A stretch of 64,000 nt of DNA from Prauserella endophytica (GCF_005146945.1 NZ_SWMS01000008.1:124001-188000); one strand, 5' to 3'. Positions 33,991 through 43,966 are shown, counted from the first letter of the stretch. The notes: generated by a model not told the origin, from the sequence alone. Program-made: numbers and translations.

Positions 33991-34864
33991 CACAGTCAAC
34001 CTCGGTGCCGCCGCGGTGGCGCGTCCGCGCCGGGCGGGGCTGGCGCGCCGCCTGCTGCGCAACCCCTCGGTCGTCATCGGCGGGCTCGTGGTCCTGCTGC
34101 TCGTCGCCGGGGCGGCGCTCGCGCCGCTGGTGGCGGTGGCGCCCGACGCGGTCGACGCCACCGCGGCCGGCCAGGGTCCGTCGGCGGCGCACCCGTTCGG
34201 CACCGATCCCCTCGGCCGGGACCTGTTCTCCCGGATCCTGCACGGCGCGCGGGTCTCCCTGTTCGCCGGGCTGATCGCGGTGGCGCTGAGCGCGCTCATC
34301 GGGATCCCGGTGGGCGCGGTGGCCGCGTACGCGCAGTCCCGGCTGGTCAGGGGCGGCATCCTGCGCGTCGTCGACGCGCTGCAGGCGTTCCCGTTTCTCA
34401 TCCTCGCGCTCGCGGCGGCAGCGGTGCTCGGGCCGGGCACGGTCAACGCCGCCGTGGCCATCGGTATCGCCTTCGTCCCGCATTTCGTGCGGATCGCCCG
34501 TGCGCAGGTGCTGAGTCAGCTGGGCATGGAATACGTCGAGGCCGCCCGCGTGCTGCGGCTGCCCTCGGGACGCATCGTGATCCGGCACATCCTGCCGAAC
34601 GCGGTGAGCCCGCTGCTCGTGCAGGCCAGCCTGGCCTGCGGGGTGGCCATCGTGACGGAGGCGGGTCTGAGTTTCCTCGGGCTCGGAACGCAGCCGCCGA
34701 CGCCGAGCTGGGGCGCCGAGCTCCGCGCGGCGCAGGGCTACCTGCTGACGGACATCAACTACGCCTTCTGGCCTGGCCTGGCCATTTCACTGGCCGTGCT
34801 CGGCTTCAACCTGCTCGGCGACGGGCTCCGCGACGTCTTCGACCCGCGGCGTCGCTCGGCCTGA
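33983..34864 (+). CDS. ABC transporter permease, DppC/OppC type
   Basis: A 293-residue second permease. After an N-terminal cytoplasmic segment rich in arginine, a first helix (about 30-50) is followed by the family's GTDPLGRDLFSRILHGARVSL motif and four or five further helices, with the EAA loop MEYVEAARVLRLPSGRIVIRHILPN. It starts at GTG 33983 inside the first permease gene. Together they form the membrane channel of the importer whose other parts follow directly. Confidence 0.94.
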   Translation: MSSTVNLGAAAVARPRRAGLARRLLRNPSVVIGGLVVLLLVAGAALAPLVAVAPDAVDATAAGQGPSAAHPFGTDPLGRDLFSRILHGARVSLFAGLIAVALSALIGIPVGAVAAYAQSRLVRGGILRVVDALQAFPFLILALAAAAVLGPGTVNAAVAIGIAFVPHFVRIARAQVLSQLGMEYVEAARVLRLPSGRIVIRHILPNAVSPLLVQASLACGVAIVTEAGLSFLGLGTQPPTPSWGAELRAAQGYLLTDINYAFWPGLAISLAVLGFNLLGDGLRDVFDPRRRSA

Positions 34865-34891
34865 CCGCCCGGACGGACAAGGAGAAGTGCC

Positions 34892-36397
34892 ATGCGATCG
34901 AGAATTGCGCGCCCGGCCTTCGCGGCTCTCGCCGCGGCCGCGCTGCTGGCGGTGACAGGCTGCCAGGTGGACGTCGACACCGCGGGCGGCCCCCCGTCCG
35001 GGGACGACAGCACGCTGACCGTCGCGATCGACCGGTCCATCGACTCGCTCGACCCGCACGAGTCCGGGTCTTCGGGCGACCGGCACGTGCTGGCCAACAT
35101 CTTCGACCGGCTGGTGGAAACCGATGTGGACGGTGGCTTCGTACCAGGGCTCGCGACCTCGTGGGAGGTGTCCGCGGACGAGCTCTCCTACACGTTCCGT
35201 CTGCGGGAGGGCGTCACCTTCCACAACGGCGAGGCGTTCGACGCCGACGCCGTGGCCGCGAACATCGAACGGATGCGCGAGCTCGCGCGCTCGGACGAGA
35301 TCGCCACCATCTCGTCGGTGGACGTCGTCGATCCACTGACGGTCCGGTTCCGGCTGAGCGAGCCGTTCGGCGGGCTGCTGGCGACACTGGCCGACCGGGC
35401 CGGGATGATGGTCGCGCCCGAGGCGGCGCGGGACCGGGCGGCGTTCGCGGCACATCCCGTGGGCACCGGGCCGTTCGAGTTCGCCTCGCAGACCACGGGC
35501 GACAGCGTCACGCTCACGCGCAACGAGGACTACTGGACGCCCGGCACGCCCACGGTCGACCGGGTCGTTTTCCGGATCATCCCGGACACCGACGCCAAGG
35601 TCGCCCGGCTACTGGCCGGTGAGCTCGACCTCGTCGACACCGTAAGCCCTCAGTCGGTTCCGCGGATCGAGAACAACGACTCGCTCCGGCTGTCCACAAG
35701 GGAGCTGACGTTCAACATCCGGGTCTACTTCAACAGCGGCCGGGCACCGTTCGACGACGTGCGCCTGCGGCGCGCGGTAGCGGCCGCCATCGACCGCACC
35801 GAGGCGGCCAGGGTGGCCAACGGCGAGTACGCCGTGCCCGCACCCGGTCCGTTCCCCGGAGTCGGCCAGGTGCCGCAGGCCGATCCGGACACCGCCCGGC
35901 GCCTCGCCGCCGAGGCCGGCGTAGCCCCGCGCTTCTCGATGCTGGTCAACGCCGACGACCCCGCGCAGTCCCGGCTGGCGCAGACGTTGCAGAGTCAGCT
36001 CGCCCAGGCCGGCATCACGATGGAGATCGACGCCAGGGAGTACGGGGCGATGCTGTCCCAGTACCGGTCTCTCGACTACGACGCGATCCTGCTGACCAAC
36101 AGCGGCCTGCCCACGCTCGGGGAGAGCTACTACCGCAACTTCCACCCTGACGGCAGCGCCTACGAGTCCGGCTTCGCCGACGAGACCGTGCACGAGCACC
36201 TCGCGGCCTTGCGGGCGAACTCGGACGAGGCACGCGGGCCCGAGCTGGAACGCCGGCTCGCCGACGACTTCGCCCGCGAAGTGCCGCAGGTGACGCTGTT
36301 CTTCTTCACCGATCTCAAGGCGGTCAGCCAGCGAGTGCAGGGCTTCCAGCACTATGCCGACGGCGTGCTGCGCCTGGCGAAGGTGGGGCGGGCATGA
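34892..36397 (+). CDS. Solute-binding lipoprotein of the ABC importer (SBP family 5)
   Basis: A 501-residue extracellular binding protein. The signal peptide ends in the lipobox LAVTGC, so Cys24 is expected to be lipid-anchored. The family 5 pattern is clear: [53 protein letters not shown] and the ligand-cleft region further on. This family binds oligopeptides, but also opines, nickel complexes, glutathione and plant-derived acids, so the ligand could be the pathway substrate itself. The stop overlaps the ATPase gene by four bases. Confidence 0.93.
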   Translation: MRSRIARPAFAALAAAALLAVTGCQVDVDTAGGPPSGDDSTLTVAIDRSIDSLDPHESGSSGDRHVLANIFDRLVETDVDGGFVPGLATSWEVSADELSYTFRLREGVTFHNGEAFDADAVAANIERMRELARSDEIATISSVDVVDPLTVRFRLSEPFGGLLATLADRAGMMVAPEAARDRAAFAAHPVGTGPFEFASQTTGDSVTLTRNEDYWTPGTPTVDRVVFRIIPDTDAKVARLLAGELDLVDTVSPQSVPRIENNDSLRLSTRELTFNIRVYFNSGRAPFDDVRLRRAVAAAIDRTEAARVANGEYAVPAPGPFPGVGQVPQADPDTARRLAAEAGVAPRFSMLVNADDPAQSRLAQTLQSQLAQAGITMEIDAREYGAMLSQYRSLDYDAILLTNSGLPTLGESYYRNFHPDGSAYESGFADETVHEHLAALRANSDEARGPELERRLADDFAREVPQVTLFFFTDLKAVSQRVQGFQHYADGVLRLAKVGRA

Positions 36398-38487
36398 GCG
36401 TGGTCGATTCCAGGGCGGCCGGTGGGCCGCGGTCGGCGCAGGGGGACGGCGGACCGGTGCTGCGGGTCAGGGACCTGCGGGTCGGCTTCACCGGGAACGG
36501 GGCCGAGGTAGTGGCCGCCGACGGGCTCGATTTCGAGGTCCGCCCCGGGGAGACACTCGGCATCGTCGGCGAGTCCGGCTCCGGCAAGAGCGCCACGGTC
36601 GCGGCCGTCATGGGGTTGCTTCCGGGCACCGCCAGCGTGCGGGCCGGGGAGATCAGCCTGCTCGGCGAGGACCTGCTGCGCGTGAGCCCGCGACGGCTGC
36701 GCCAGCTGCGCGGCAACGACGTGGCGATGGTGTTCCAGGACCCCATGACCTCACTGGACCCGGTGATGACCATCGGCGACCAGATCGGGGAGGCGATCAC
36801 CGCACACCAGCACGACCTGTCGAAGGCGCGGGTCCGTGAGCGGGCGGCGGAGCTGTTGTCCCTGGTCGGGGTGTCGAGTCCCGAGCGCCGTCTCGACCAG
36901 TACCCGCACGAGTTCTCCGGCGGGATGCGCCAGCGCGTCGTCATCGCGATGGCCATCGCGAACGACCCGCGCCTGCTGATCGCCGACGAGCCGACGACCG
37001 CGCTCGACGTGACCGTGCAGGCGCAAGTCCTGGAGGCGCTGCGGGCCGCGCGGGACGCGACCGGTGCCGCGACGATCCTCATCACGCACGACCTCGGCGT
37101 GGTCGCGGAGATGGCCGACCGGCTCGTGGTGATGTACGCGGGCCGGATCGTGGAGCACGGACCTGTGCGGGAGGTGCTGCGCGATCCGCGGCACCCATAT
37201 ACCCGGGGCCTGCTCGACGGGCTGCCCCGCCTGGACCGGCGCGTCGCGCGGCTGCGGCCGATCCCAGGTCAGCCGCCTGACCTGGCGGCGATCCCGGGCG
37301 CCTGCGCGTTCCATGAGCGTTGTGCGCTGTCGCAGGACCGGGCGCGGTGCCGGGAGGAGCGCCCTGCGCTGCGGGTGACGGCGACCGGCCGCGAGTCGGC
37401 CTGCCACTTCGCGGAGGAGGTCGCCGGCGCGGGGGCCGAGCCGGACGAGCCCCGCACGGCCGGCACGCCGGGGCCGGTCGTGCTGGAGGTGCGCGACCTC
37501 GTCAAGCGGTTCCCCGATCGCCGCAGCGGCCGCGGCGAGGTCAGTGCCGTGGACGGCGTCTCCTTCGCGCTGCGGGCAGGCGAGACACTCGGCGTGGTCG
37601 GTGAGTCCGGCTGCGGCAAGTCGACGGTCGGCAGGGCGATCGTCCGCTTGCTCGAGCCCAGCGGCGGCCGGATCGTCTTCCACGGAACCGACCTCACGGC
37701 CGCGAACAGGCGAGCACTGCGTGCCGCGGCCAGGGGCCTGCAACTGGTGTTCCAGGACCCCTTCGCGTCTCTGAACCCGCGCATGACGGTGCGTCAGGTG
37801 CTCGCCGAGCCGCTCAGGGTCCACCGGCTGGTGACCGGCGACCGGATCGCCGCGCGCGTCACCGAACTCATGGATCTGGTCCGGCTGAATCCCGAGCACG
37901 CCGACCGTTATCCGCACGAGTTCTCCGGCGGGCAGCGGCAGCGGGTCGCCGTCGCGCGGGCACTCGCGATGGAACCGTCCGTACTGGTGCTGGACGAACC
38001 GGTGTCGGCCCTCGACGTGTCCATCCAGGCACAGGTGCTCAACATGCTCGACCGCGTTCAGCGGGAACTGGGGCTCGCGTACGTGTTCATCTCCCACGAC
38101 CTCAGCGTGGTGCGGCACCTGTGCGACCGGATCGCCGTCATGTACCTCGGCCGCATCGTGGAGCTCGCTGACAACGGCGAGCTCTACGAACGGCCCGCAC
38201 ATCCGTACACGCAGGCACTGCTGTCGGCGGTGCCGGTGCCCGATCCGGATCAGGCCCGGCGGCGCGACCGGATCATCCTGCGCGGCGCGCCCCCGAGTCC
38301 GGCCGACCCGCCGTCCGGCTGCCGGTTCCGGACCCGCTGCTGGCGCGCCGAGCAGCGGTGCGCCGACGAGACCCCGCCGCTCGTGCCGCACGGCACCGTG
38401 GCCCACCCCGTGGCGTGCCACTTCGCCGATGGTGGCGCGCCGGCGTTCGTCCCGACCGACGACGTAGCCGAGAAAGGGAACCTGTGA
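36394..38487 (+). CDS. Fused double ATPase of a peptide/opine-type ABC importer (DppD-DppF)
   Basis: A 697-residue protein with two complete ATPase halves. Half one: Walker [11 protein letters not shown] (about 64-73), signature [14 protein letters not shown], Walker [13 protein letters not shown], and an iron-sulfur-like/oligopeptide C-terminal domain with cysteines ([16 protein letters not shown]). Half two: Walker [11 protein letters not shown], signature [14 protein letters not shown], Walker [13 protein letters not shown], and the [14 protein letters not shown] tail. The usual two separate genes are fused here. It is coupled at both ends, sharing TGATG with the crotonase gene. Confidence 0.94.
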   Translation: MSVVDSRAAGGPRSAQGDGGPVLRVRDLRVGFTGNGAEVVAADGLDFEVRPGETLGIVGESGSGKSATVAAVMGLLPGTASVRAGEISLLGEDLLRVSPRRLRQLRGNDVAMVFQDPMTSLDPVMTIGDQIGEAITAHQHDLSKARVRERAAELLSLVGVSSPERRLDQYPHEFSGGMRQRVVIAMAIANDPRLLIADEPTTALDVTVQAQVLEALRAARDATGAATILITHDLGVVAEMADRLVVMYAGRIVEHGPVREVLRDPRHPYTRGLLDGLPRLDRRVARLRPIPGQPPDLAAIPGACAFHERCALSQDRARCREERPALRVTATGRESACHFAEEVAGAGAEPDEPRTAGTPGPVVLEVRDLVKRFPDRRSGRGEVSAVDGVSFALRAGETLGVVGESGCGKSTVGRAIVRLLEPSGGRIVFHGTDLTAANRRALRAAARGLQLVFQDPFASLNPRMTVRQVLAEPLRVHRLVTGDRIAARVTELMDLVRLNPEHADRYPHEFSGGQRQRVAVARALAMEPSVLVLDEPVSALDVSIQAQVLNMLDRVQRELGLAYVFISHDLSVVRHLCDRIAVMYLGRIVELADNGELYERPAHPYTQALLSAVPVPDPDQARRRDRIILRGAPPSPADPPSGCRFRTRCWRAEQRCADETPPLVPHGTVAHPVACHFADGGAPAFVPTDDVAEKGNL

Positions 38488-39287
38488 TGCTGCGACCGGA
38501 AGACTTCACCGACGTCCGCTATGAGAGCGCGAGCGGGCTCGCCTGGATCACGATCGACCGTCCGGAACGACTCAACTCGTTCCGCGGCCGGACGCTGGAC
38601 GAGCTCGTCGCGGCGTTCAAGCTGGCCTGGGCGGACCGGTCGGTCGGCGTGGTCGCCTTGACCGGCGCGGGTGAGAAGGCGTTCTGCGCGGGCGGTGACC
38701 AGAAGCAGCGCGCGGAGTCCGGCGACTACGGGCCGAGCGAGACGGGTCTTTTCGAACTGGAGACGCTGCAGCGGCTGATCCGGGACATCCCTAAGCCGGT
38801 GATCGCCGCCGTCAACGGTGTCGCCGTTGGTGGCGGCCATGTGCTGCACGTGCTCTGCGACCTGAGCATCGCGGCCGAGCATGCCACGTTCGGCCAGGCC
38901 GGTCCCCGGGTCGGCTCGTTCGACGCTGGCTTCGGCACCACGCTGCTCGCCAGGGCAGTGGGGGAGAAACGGGCGAGGGAGCTGTGGCTGCTCTGCCGGC
39001 GTTATGACGCCGAGACCGCCTACCGGTGGGGTCTCGTGAACGCGGTGGTCCCCGGGGACCGGCTGCGCGCGGAGGTTCGCAGCTGGGCGGACGAGATCCT
39101 CGCGCTCAGCCCGACCGCGCTCGGGTACGTCAAGCACGCGTTCAACGCCGACACCGGGGGCGTCACGGCGCTGTCGTCGCTGTCGTTCGACACACTGCAC
39201 CTGTTCGAGGGCACGGACGAAGCACGGGAGGGCCTGGCAGGCCTGCTGGCCAAGAGGGCGCCTGACTTCGGGCGCTACCGGACGTGA
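38487..39287 (+). CDS. Crotonase-family C-C hydrolase/cyclase, BadI- and MenB-like
   Basis: A 266-residue crotonase. It is closest by eye to BadI (2-ketocyclohexanecarboxyl-CoA hydrolase, opens the ring by retro-Dieckmann hydrolysis) and MenB: WITIDRPERLNSFRGRTLDE, AFCAGGDQ (oxyanion hole), VAVGGGHVLHVLCDLSIAAE and FGQAGPRVGSFDAGFGTTLLAR, the last being the signature that separates BadI/MenB from ordinary enoyl-CoA hydratases. No other menaquinone genes are present, and it is translationally coupled to the importer ATPase, so a catabolic ring-opening role is more likely than DHNA synthesis. The real substrate is unknown. Confidence 0.85.
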   Translation: MLRPEDFTDVRYESASGLAWITIDRPERLNSFRGRTLDELVAAFKLAWADRSVGVVALTGAGEKAFCAGGDQKQRAESGDYGPSETGLFELETLQRLIRDIPKPVIAAVNGVAVGGGHVLHVLCDLSIAAEHATFGQAGPRVGSFDAGFGTTLLARAVGEKRARELWLLCRRYDAETAYRWGLVNAVVPGDRLRAEVRSWADEILALSPTALGYVKHAFNADTGGVTALSSLSFDTLHLFEGTDEAREGLAGLLAKRAPDFGRYRT

Positions 39288-39365
39288 GCTCGCGCCCACA
39301 GCGGGCCCTATGATGGGCGCACGAACGAAGGGGGTGCCCTGGTCAAGGTCAAGACGGGCGAGACG

Positions 39366-40124
39366 ATGCGCTCGGCGAGCCGACTGTTGCAGGTGCTCAG
39401 CGCCTTCACGCTCGACGCGCCGGCGAAGACGATCGCCGAGATCAGCCGGGAACTGGAACTCTCGGCCAGTACCGTGCGCCGGCTGATGCTGACGCTGGAG
39501 GAACACGGCTTCGTCCGCGTGGACGCCGAGTCCGGACGGTACCGGCTGCATCACGAGGTCGTCCGGCTCGGCGCCGTCGCGGCACAGACCTCGAGCTTGA
39601 TCGACGTGGCCGGTCCCGTGATGGAGCGGCTGCGCGACAAGACCGAGGAGACGACGCAGCTCGCCGTGCGCAGTGGCGTCGACGTGGTGTTCGTCGGCAC
39701 CCGGGACGGTCCTCTCGGCCTGCGGATCTTCCACCCGGTCGGGTGGCGGCATCCGACCTACCTCGGCAGCGCTCCGGGCAAGGTGCTGCTCGCCTCGCTC
39801 CCCGATGACGAGTTGACCGAGTTGCTTCCCGAGGGCCCCTGGCCCGGCCACACCAGCCGGACGGTGGTTTCACCCGAAGCGTTCATCGACAGCCTCGGAC
39901 CCGTGCGCGAACGGGGCTACGCGATCAACGACGGCGAGACGGAGCAGGGCGTGTGGGCGGTGGCGGCGCCGATCCGTGACCACACGGGCGCCGTCGTCGC
40001 GGCGCTGAACCTGCCGTGCCCGGCCGCGCGGGTGCCGGCGTCACGACGGATGGAGCTGATCACCGTGACGGTGGAAGCGGCCGACGAGATCTCGGCAGCG
40101 CTCCGGTTCCGCCCCGAGTCCTAG
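39366..40124 (+). CDS. IclR family transcriptional regulator
   Basis: A 252-residue regulator: N-terminal winged helix (RSASRLLQVLSAFTLD, then TIAEISRELELSASTVRRLMLTLEEHGFVRVD) and a C-terminal GAF-like effector domain with the family motif YLGSAPGKVLLA and GYAINDGETEQGVWAVAAP. IclR regulators typically control aromatic or short-acid catabolism. ATG 39366 is the first start after the crotonase gene; sequence just upstream in the same frame (VKVKTGET) looks like a natural N-terminus but has no start codon. Its end overlaps the convergent RraA-like gene by four bases. Likely regulator of the island. Confidence 0.92.
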   Translation: MRSASRLLQVLSAFTLDAPAKTIAEISRELELSASTVRRLMLTLEEHGFVRVDAESGRYRLHHEVVRLGAVAAQTSSLIDVAGPVMERLRDKTEETTQLAVRSGVDVVFVGTRDGPLGLRIFHPVGWRHPTYLGSAPGKVLLASLPDDELTELLPEGPWPGHTSRTVVSPEAFIDSLGPVRERGYAINDGETEQGVWAVAAPIRDHTGAVVAALNLPCPAARVPASRRMELITVTVEAADEISAALRFRPES

Positions 40125-40759
40125 AACAGGGAAACGGTCCGGGTCGCCGCGCGGAGTGAGCCGGTGGCCAGCAGGTTCTCGGTGAGCAGCCGGTCCCGTT
40201 CGTCGAACTCCGCGGCGACGCGGGCGACCTCGTCGGCGTGCCCGCCGGGAACCGCCAGCACGCCGTCCGGGCCGGCCACCACGAAATCGCCGGGGTGGAC
40301 GGTCACACCCGCGCACATGACGGGCACGTTCAGCGCCACCGAACGGAACCGGCCCGCCGGGCCGCGCAGGGCGACGCCACGGGCGAAGGCGGGAAAGCCA
40401 TGGCCGGCGATCTCGTCCGTGTCGCGGACGGCACCGTCGACGACGGCGCCGGCGAGCCCCCGGTGCACGGCCGCCGCCGTGAGGGTTCCGCCCCAGAACG
40501 CGATGCCGGTGTCGCCCCCGGCGGCGAGCACGAGGACGCTGCCCGGCGCCGCGGTGTCGACCGCCTCGAACGTGTGCTCGGGTTGTCTCCGCTCGGTCGC
40601 GCGTTCGTAGACGACCGTGACGGCGGGTCCCGCGATCCGGGCGGCGACGTGGGAGCGGAGCCCGGGTGCGAGCACGCCGGGCAGGCCGAGGTGGTCGAGC
40701 GCGTCGGCGATCGCGGCGGGGGTCGCTGCCGCGAGGGCCCGGCCGGGGTCGGTGTTCAC
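40121..40759 (-). CDS. RraA-like protein (4-hydroxy-4-methyl-2-oxoglutarate aldolase/oxaloacetate decarboxylase family)
   Basis: A 212-residue protein of the RraA fold. The family core is clear: AIADALDHLGLPGVLAPGLR, GPAVTV, AVVDGAVRDTDEI (about 110-122, with the Arg/Asp that bind metal and pyruvate), VHPGDFVVAGPDGVLAVP. Members act as metal-dependent retro-aldolases releasing pyruvate from 4-hydroxy-2-oxoacids, or as oxaloacetate decarboxylases; only the enterobacterial namesake inhibits RNase E. GTG 40759 is fixed by the GTGA overlap with the upstream SDR gene. In this setting a late, pyruvate-forming step is plausible. Confidence 0.88.
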   Translation of the reverse strand: MNTDPGRALAAATPAAIADALDHLGLPGVLAPGLRSHVAARIAGPAVTVVYERATERRQPEHTFEAVDTAAPGSVLVLAAGGDTGIAFWGGTLTAAAVHRGLAGAVVDGAVRDTDEIAGHGFPAFARGVALRGPAGRFRSVALNVPVMCAGVTVHPGDFVVAGPDGVLAVPGGHADEVARVAAEFDERDRLLTENLLATGSLRAATRTVSLF

Positions 40760-41538
40760 AGTCCCCACCGTCCTTTCTGTTGTGCTCCGTCCACGGCGAG
40801 GTGGGCGCCGTTGACGAACGCGGCACGGGGCGACACCAGGAAGGCGACGACCGAGGCGACCTCGTCGGCCGTGCACAGCCTGCCTGGTGGCAGGGAGCCG
40901 AGTGTGTCGCGTTCGACCTGCTGCTCGGAGACGCCGCGCAGGGTGGCCACCCGTGCGGTGAGCAGGCCCCAGCGTCCGGTGTCGACTGGTCCGGGGTGGA
41001 CGGTGTTGATCCGGACTCCCCGTGTGCCGTACTCGGCCGCCAGCGACCGGGCCAGGCTCAGCACCGCCGCGTTCACGCTACCGGCGAGCACCTCCCACGG
41101 CGCGGCCTGCAGACCGGCGTTGCCACCGACCAGCACCGCGGCGCCTCCGTGGGTGGCCAGGGCCGGCAGCACGGCACGACACAGCGTGGCGTGCGCCAGC
41201 AGTTTGGAACGCAGTGCGAGCACCCAGTCCTCTTCGTCCACATCAGACAACCGGCCGGCGGGTGCGGCGCCCGTGCAGGCCACCGCGGCGTCGATCCGGC
41301 CGTGGGTGCGCAGCGTCCAGTCGACGACCGCGGCGCACTGGTCCGGGTCGGCCATGTCGGCGGTGCGCGGGTGGACGGACGGCCCCAGCTCCGCCGCGGT
41401 AGCGGCCAGTCGCCGCCGGTCCCGCGCGGCGACGACGACCGTGGTGCCCTCGTCGGCGAGTCGCGCGGCCACGGCGGCACCGATTCCAGCGCTGCCACCC
41501 GAGACGAGTGCGACGCGGCCGTGCAGTCCGAGGTCCAT
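40756..41538 (-). CDS. SDR-fold protein with degenerate active site
   Basis: A 260-residue short-chain dehydrogenase/reductase homologue. The Rossmann motif SGGSAGIGAAVA (about 13-24) is intact and the C-terminal substrate loop HPGPVDTGRWG is present, but the catalytic YxxxK is replaced: the aligned stretch reads VLAGSVNAAVL, with Leu for Tyr and Val for Lys, and the preceding catalytic serine region reads VGGNAG. It therefore probably binds NAD(P) but cannot use the normal SDR mechanism. Coupled to the RraA-like gene and five bases behind the CoA-ligase gene. Confidence 0.85.
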   Translation of the reverse strand: MDLGLHGRVALVSGGSAGIGAAVAARLADEGTTVVVAARDRRRLAATAAELGPSVHPRTADMADPDQCAAVVDWTLRTHGRIDAAVACTGAAPAGRLSDVDEEDWVLALRSKLLAHATLCRAVLPALATHGGAAVLVGGNAGLQAAPWEVLAGSVNAAVLSLARSLAAEYGTRGVRINTVHPGPVDTGRWGLLTARVATLRGVSEQQVERDTLGSLPPGRLCTADEVASVVAFLVSPRAAFVNGAHLAVDGAQQKGRWGL

Positions 41539-41543
41539 GTGGG

Positions 41544-42878
41544 TCAGCTCCCGGTGGTGGTGCGCTCCAGCAGGATCTCCTTGTGGCCGTCCAGCGGGCG
41601 CAGGCTTCCGGGCGGCACGAGGCGGACTTCGGCGCGCACGCCGAGCCTGCGGTGCAGCCGGTCGGCGATCTCGCGAGTCAGCGCCGCGTGCTGCGGCGAG
41701 GGCAGGCCCTCGGCATGCTCGACGCGAACCGGCAGCGGCTGGTCCGTGGTATGACCGGGGAATCCGGCGATGATCCGCACCGCGCCGGTCACGCGCGGCA
41801 GTAGCCCGCCGACGACGTCCTTGACGGCGGCGGGGAACACGTTGATCCCGCGGACGATGAGCATGTCGTCGGCCCGCCCGAGCACCACGATGCGGAAGCC
41901 GGTCCGGCCGCACGGACATTCGGTGCCGGCCACCTCGACGAGGTCGCCGCTGCGGTAGCGCAACAGTGGGCTCGCGTGCCTGCGCAGCGCCGTGTAGACG
42001 AGTTCGCCGCGGCTGCCCTGTTCGATGCGCTGGGCGCGGCCGGTCGCCGGATCGACGAGCTCGACGTGGAGCGCGTTCTGCGAGCACAGGTGCATCCCGC
42101 CGCCCGCGTCGCACTCGGCCCAGTAGGTGGATCCGAAGTCGGCGCCGCCCATCAGGTCGCGGACCTCGGCGTTCCACAGCTCGCGGAGCCGCTGCCGTAC
42201 CGAGGGAATCCCGGCCCCCGGCTCACCACCGAGCGACAGCAGCCGGATCGGCAGCGCGGTCGCGGGCTTGCCGAGCACGGCCGGCGCGGATTCGGCGAGG
42301 TGACGGGCGAGTGACGGGGTGCCGACGAGCGCGGTCGGCCGCAGCTGGTCGATGGCCAGCAGCAGGCGCTCGGTGCCCGCCTCCGCGCCGATCGGCAGCA
42401 CGGTGCAGCCGGCGTGCTGCAGCTGCTGGACGATCGGCAGCCCGCCGACGAACCCACGGGACATCGCGAACGCCTGTAGTACCACCTCGCCTCGCCGGAT
42501 ACCGTTGGTCCGGAAGACTCGGGCACCCATCTCGTTCCAGACGTCCCGATCGCCGGCCGTCAGCGCGAGGTAGACCGGTGCACCGGTCGTACCGGAGGTC
42601 GCGTGCACCTGCACGATCTCGCTGGGCCGGACGGCGAGATGGGCGCCGAGCGGCGGCTGGTCGGCGAGCGAACGGCGGAGCTCGGCCTTGGTGGTGAACG
42701 GAACCGCCTCGAGCGCGTCGAGCCCGGTGAGGTCGGCGCGGCCGATGCCGGCCTCACCGAGTTTCCGGCGGTAGAAGGCGGAATGGGCCAGTACGTGGTC
42801 CAGCTGCGGTCCGAGCAGGTCCTCGTGCCGCTGCCGCACCCGTGCCCACGGCAGGTACTCCCAGTCAGCCGTTGACAT
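41544..42878 (-). CDS. Acyl-CoA ligase of the phenylacetate-CoA ligase (PaaK) family
   Basis: A 444-residue adenylate-forming enzyme that joins CoA to a carboxylic acid with ATP. The P-loop-like motif QVHATSGTTGAPVYLALT is at about 88-105, the adenine-binding MGGADFGSTYW near 240, and YRSGDLVEV followed by a CPCGRTG zinc-like motif is typical of PaaK enzymes, which are 430-450 residues long. ATG 42878 follows a 14-base overlap with the LLM gene. It is the natural activating enzyme for a cyclic or aromatic acid in this island. Longer upstream frame belongs to the LLM shadow. Confidence 0.9.
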   Translation of the reverse strand: MSTADWEYLPWARVRQRHEDLLGPQLDHVLAHSAFYRRKLGEAGIGRADLTGLDALEAVPFTTKAELRRSLADQPPLGAHLAVRPSEIVQVHATSGTTGAPVYLALTAGDRDVWNEMGARVFRTNGIRRGEVVLQAFAMSRGFVGGLPIVQQLQHAGCTVLPIGAEAGTERLLLAIDQLRPTALVGTPSLARHLAESAPAVLGKPATALPIRLLSLGGEPGAGIPSVRQRLRELWNAEVRDLMGGADFGSTYWAECDAGGGMHLCSQNALHVELVDPATGRAQRIEQGSRGELVYTALRRHASPLLRYRSGDLVEVAGTECPCGRTGFRIVVLGRADDMLIVRGINVFPAAVKDVVGGLLPRVTGAVRIIAGFPGHTTDQPLPVRVEHAEGLPSPQHAALTREIADRLHRRLGVRAEVRLVPPGSLRPLDGHKEILLERTTTGS

Positions 42879-43875
42879 GGGGCAGGACCTCCTCAACGAG
42901 GCGACGCAGCTGCTCCTCCTGGTCGTGGGAGCACAGCCGGAGGGCGATGTGCTGCACACCGGTGCCGCGGTAGCGGCGCAGGTCCTCGATGCACTCCTCG
43001 GGCGTGCCCGCGGTGGTCCACGCCGCCGTGCGGCCGGGGCTGAACGTCGTCGCGTAGTACTCATCGAGGTACCGCCGTGCCCGGTCGAGCGAGTCCTGTT
43101 TGCTCGTTCCGATGTGGATGTTGTGGTAGAGGCAGTTGCCCAATCGCTCCGGATCGCGGCCGGCGTCGGCCGCGAGCTTGCCGATCGTCTGCCAGCCGAC
43201 GGCGAAATCCTCCGGGGTGGTGCTGTGGGTCATCCAGCCGTCGGCGATCCGCGCCACGCGTTCCAGCCCCCGTCCCGCCGGCCTGCCCGGGGCGCCGGCG
43301 GCGGCACCGGAGTCCGGAGTGGACAACCGAGTGGCGTTGGTGGTCAGCCAGATGGGCGGCGGATCCTGCAGCGGTCGCGGTCGCAGACTGAGCCCGGAGA
43401 ACTGGTGGAACTCACCGGTGAACGGCTCGCCATCGGTCGTCCACAGGTGCCGCAGCACGGCGATGTTCTCCAGCATGCGGCGGCGGCGCTGTGCCGCGGG
43501 CACGCCGAGCGCCTCGCTCTCGGCCTGCCATTCCGGCCCTTTGCCGCCGCCGACGCAGGCGATGAGCACCGTCCGGCCACCCGCGAGGTGGTCCAGGCTC
43601 GCCCATTCGTACGCGAGGGTCAACGGGTCGCGCAGTGCGAAGCTGCCCATGCACGCAGGGCCGATCAGCACGTGGCTCGTCCGTGCCGCGAGAGCGGCGA
43701 GCAGCGTGACGGCGTCCAGCCGGGGGTTCACGTAAAGCGAGTCGCCCACCCAGACGGAGTCGATGCGACCGGATTCGTCGGCCTGCTCCGCCAGGCGCAG
43801 GAGGTCGGCAGCCGTGCCGTGCCCCAGAACGACGTTGCGGTTGGCCAGAGTGAGCCCGAACCGAAGGTGCTCCAC
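42865..43875 (-). CDS. LLM class flavin/F420-dependent oxidoreductase
   Basis: A 336-residue luciferase-like monooxygenase-fold protein with the typical opening RFGLTLANRNVV, DSVWVGDSLYVNPRLDAVT and RIADGWMTHSTTPEDF. These enzymes use FMN plus a reductase or the deazaflavin F420; the gene alone does not tell which. GTG 43875 has a strong GGAGG four bases upstream. It is divergent to the CoA-transferase-fold genes across a spacer with a perfect palindrome, and heads the minus-strand operon LLM - CoA ligase - SDR - RraA. An oxygenation or redox step on the pathway intermediate is inferred. Confidence 0.88.
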   Translation of the reverse strand: MEHLRFGLTLANRNVVLGHGTAADLLRLAEQADESGRIDSVWVGDSLYVNPRLDAVTLLAALAARTSHVLIGPACMGSFALRDPLTLAYEWASLDHLAGGRTVLIACVGGGKGPEWQAESEALGVPAAQRRRRMLENIAVLRHLWTTDGEPFTGEFHQFSGLSLRPRPLQDPPPIWLTTNATRLSTPDSGAAAGAPGRPAGRGLERVARIADGWMTHSTTPEDFAVGWQTIGKLAADAGRDPERLGNCLYHNIHIGTSKQDSLDRARRYLDEYYATTFSPGRTAAWTTAGTPEECIEDLRRYRGTGVQHIALRLCSHDQEEQLRRLVEEVLPHVNG

Positions 43876-43902
43876 ACTACCTCCACGGCAAGTGTCATTA
43901 TC

Positions 43903-43917
43903 TGACTTTTGAAGTCA
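43903..43917. promoter_or_regulatory. Perfect TGACTT-TTG-AAGTCA palindrome between divergent catabolic operons
   Basis: This 6-3-6 inverted repeat lies 28 bases upstream of the LLM gene and 50 bases upstream of the CoA-transferase A gene, in an AT-richer stretch. Its TGAC/GTCA half-sites recur in the spacer at 28728-28769. A site for a shared regulator is likely. Confidence 0.55.
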
Positions 43918-43966
43918 CAGTATGGCTGCTACAGTCCCGTGTGTAAACCACCCGGGCGGAGGCGAG

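Noticed and set aside
38487-39287. Assignment of the crotonase as menaquinone enzyme MenB
   Set aside because: No other men genes nearby, and it is coupled to an importer and catabolic genes; BadI-like residues are at least as close. MenB is not fully excluded.
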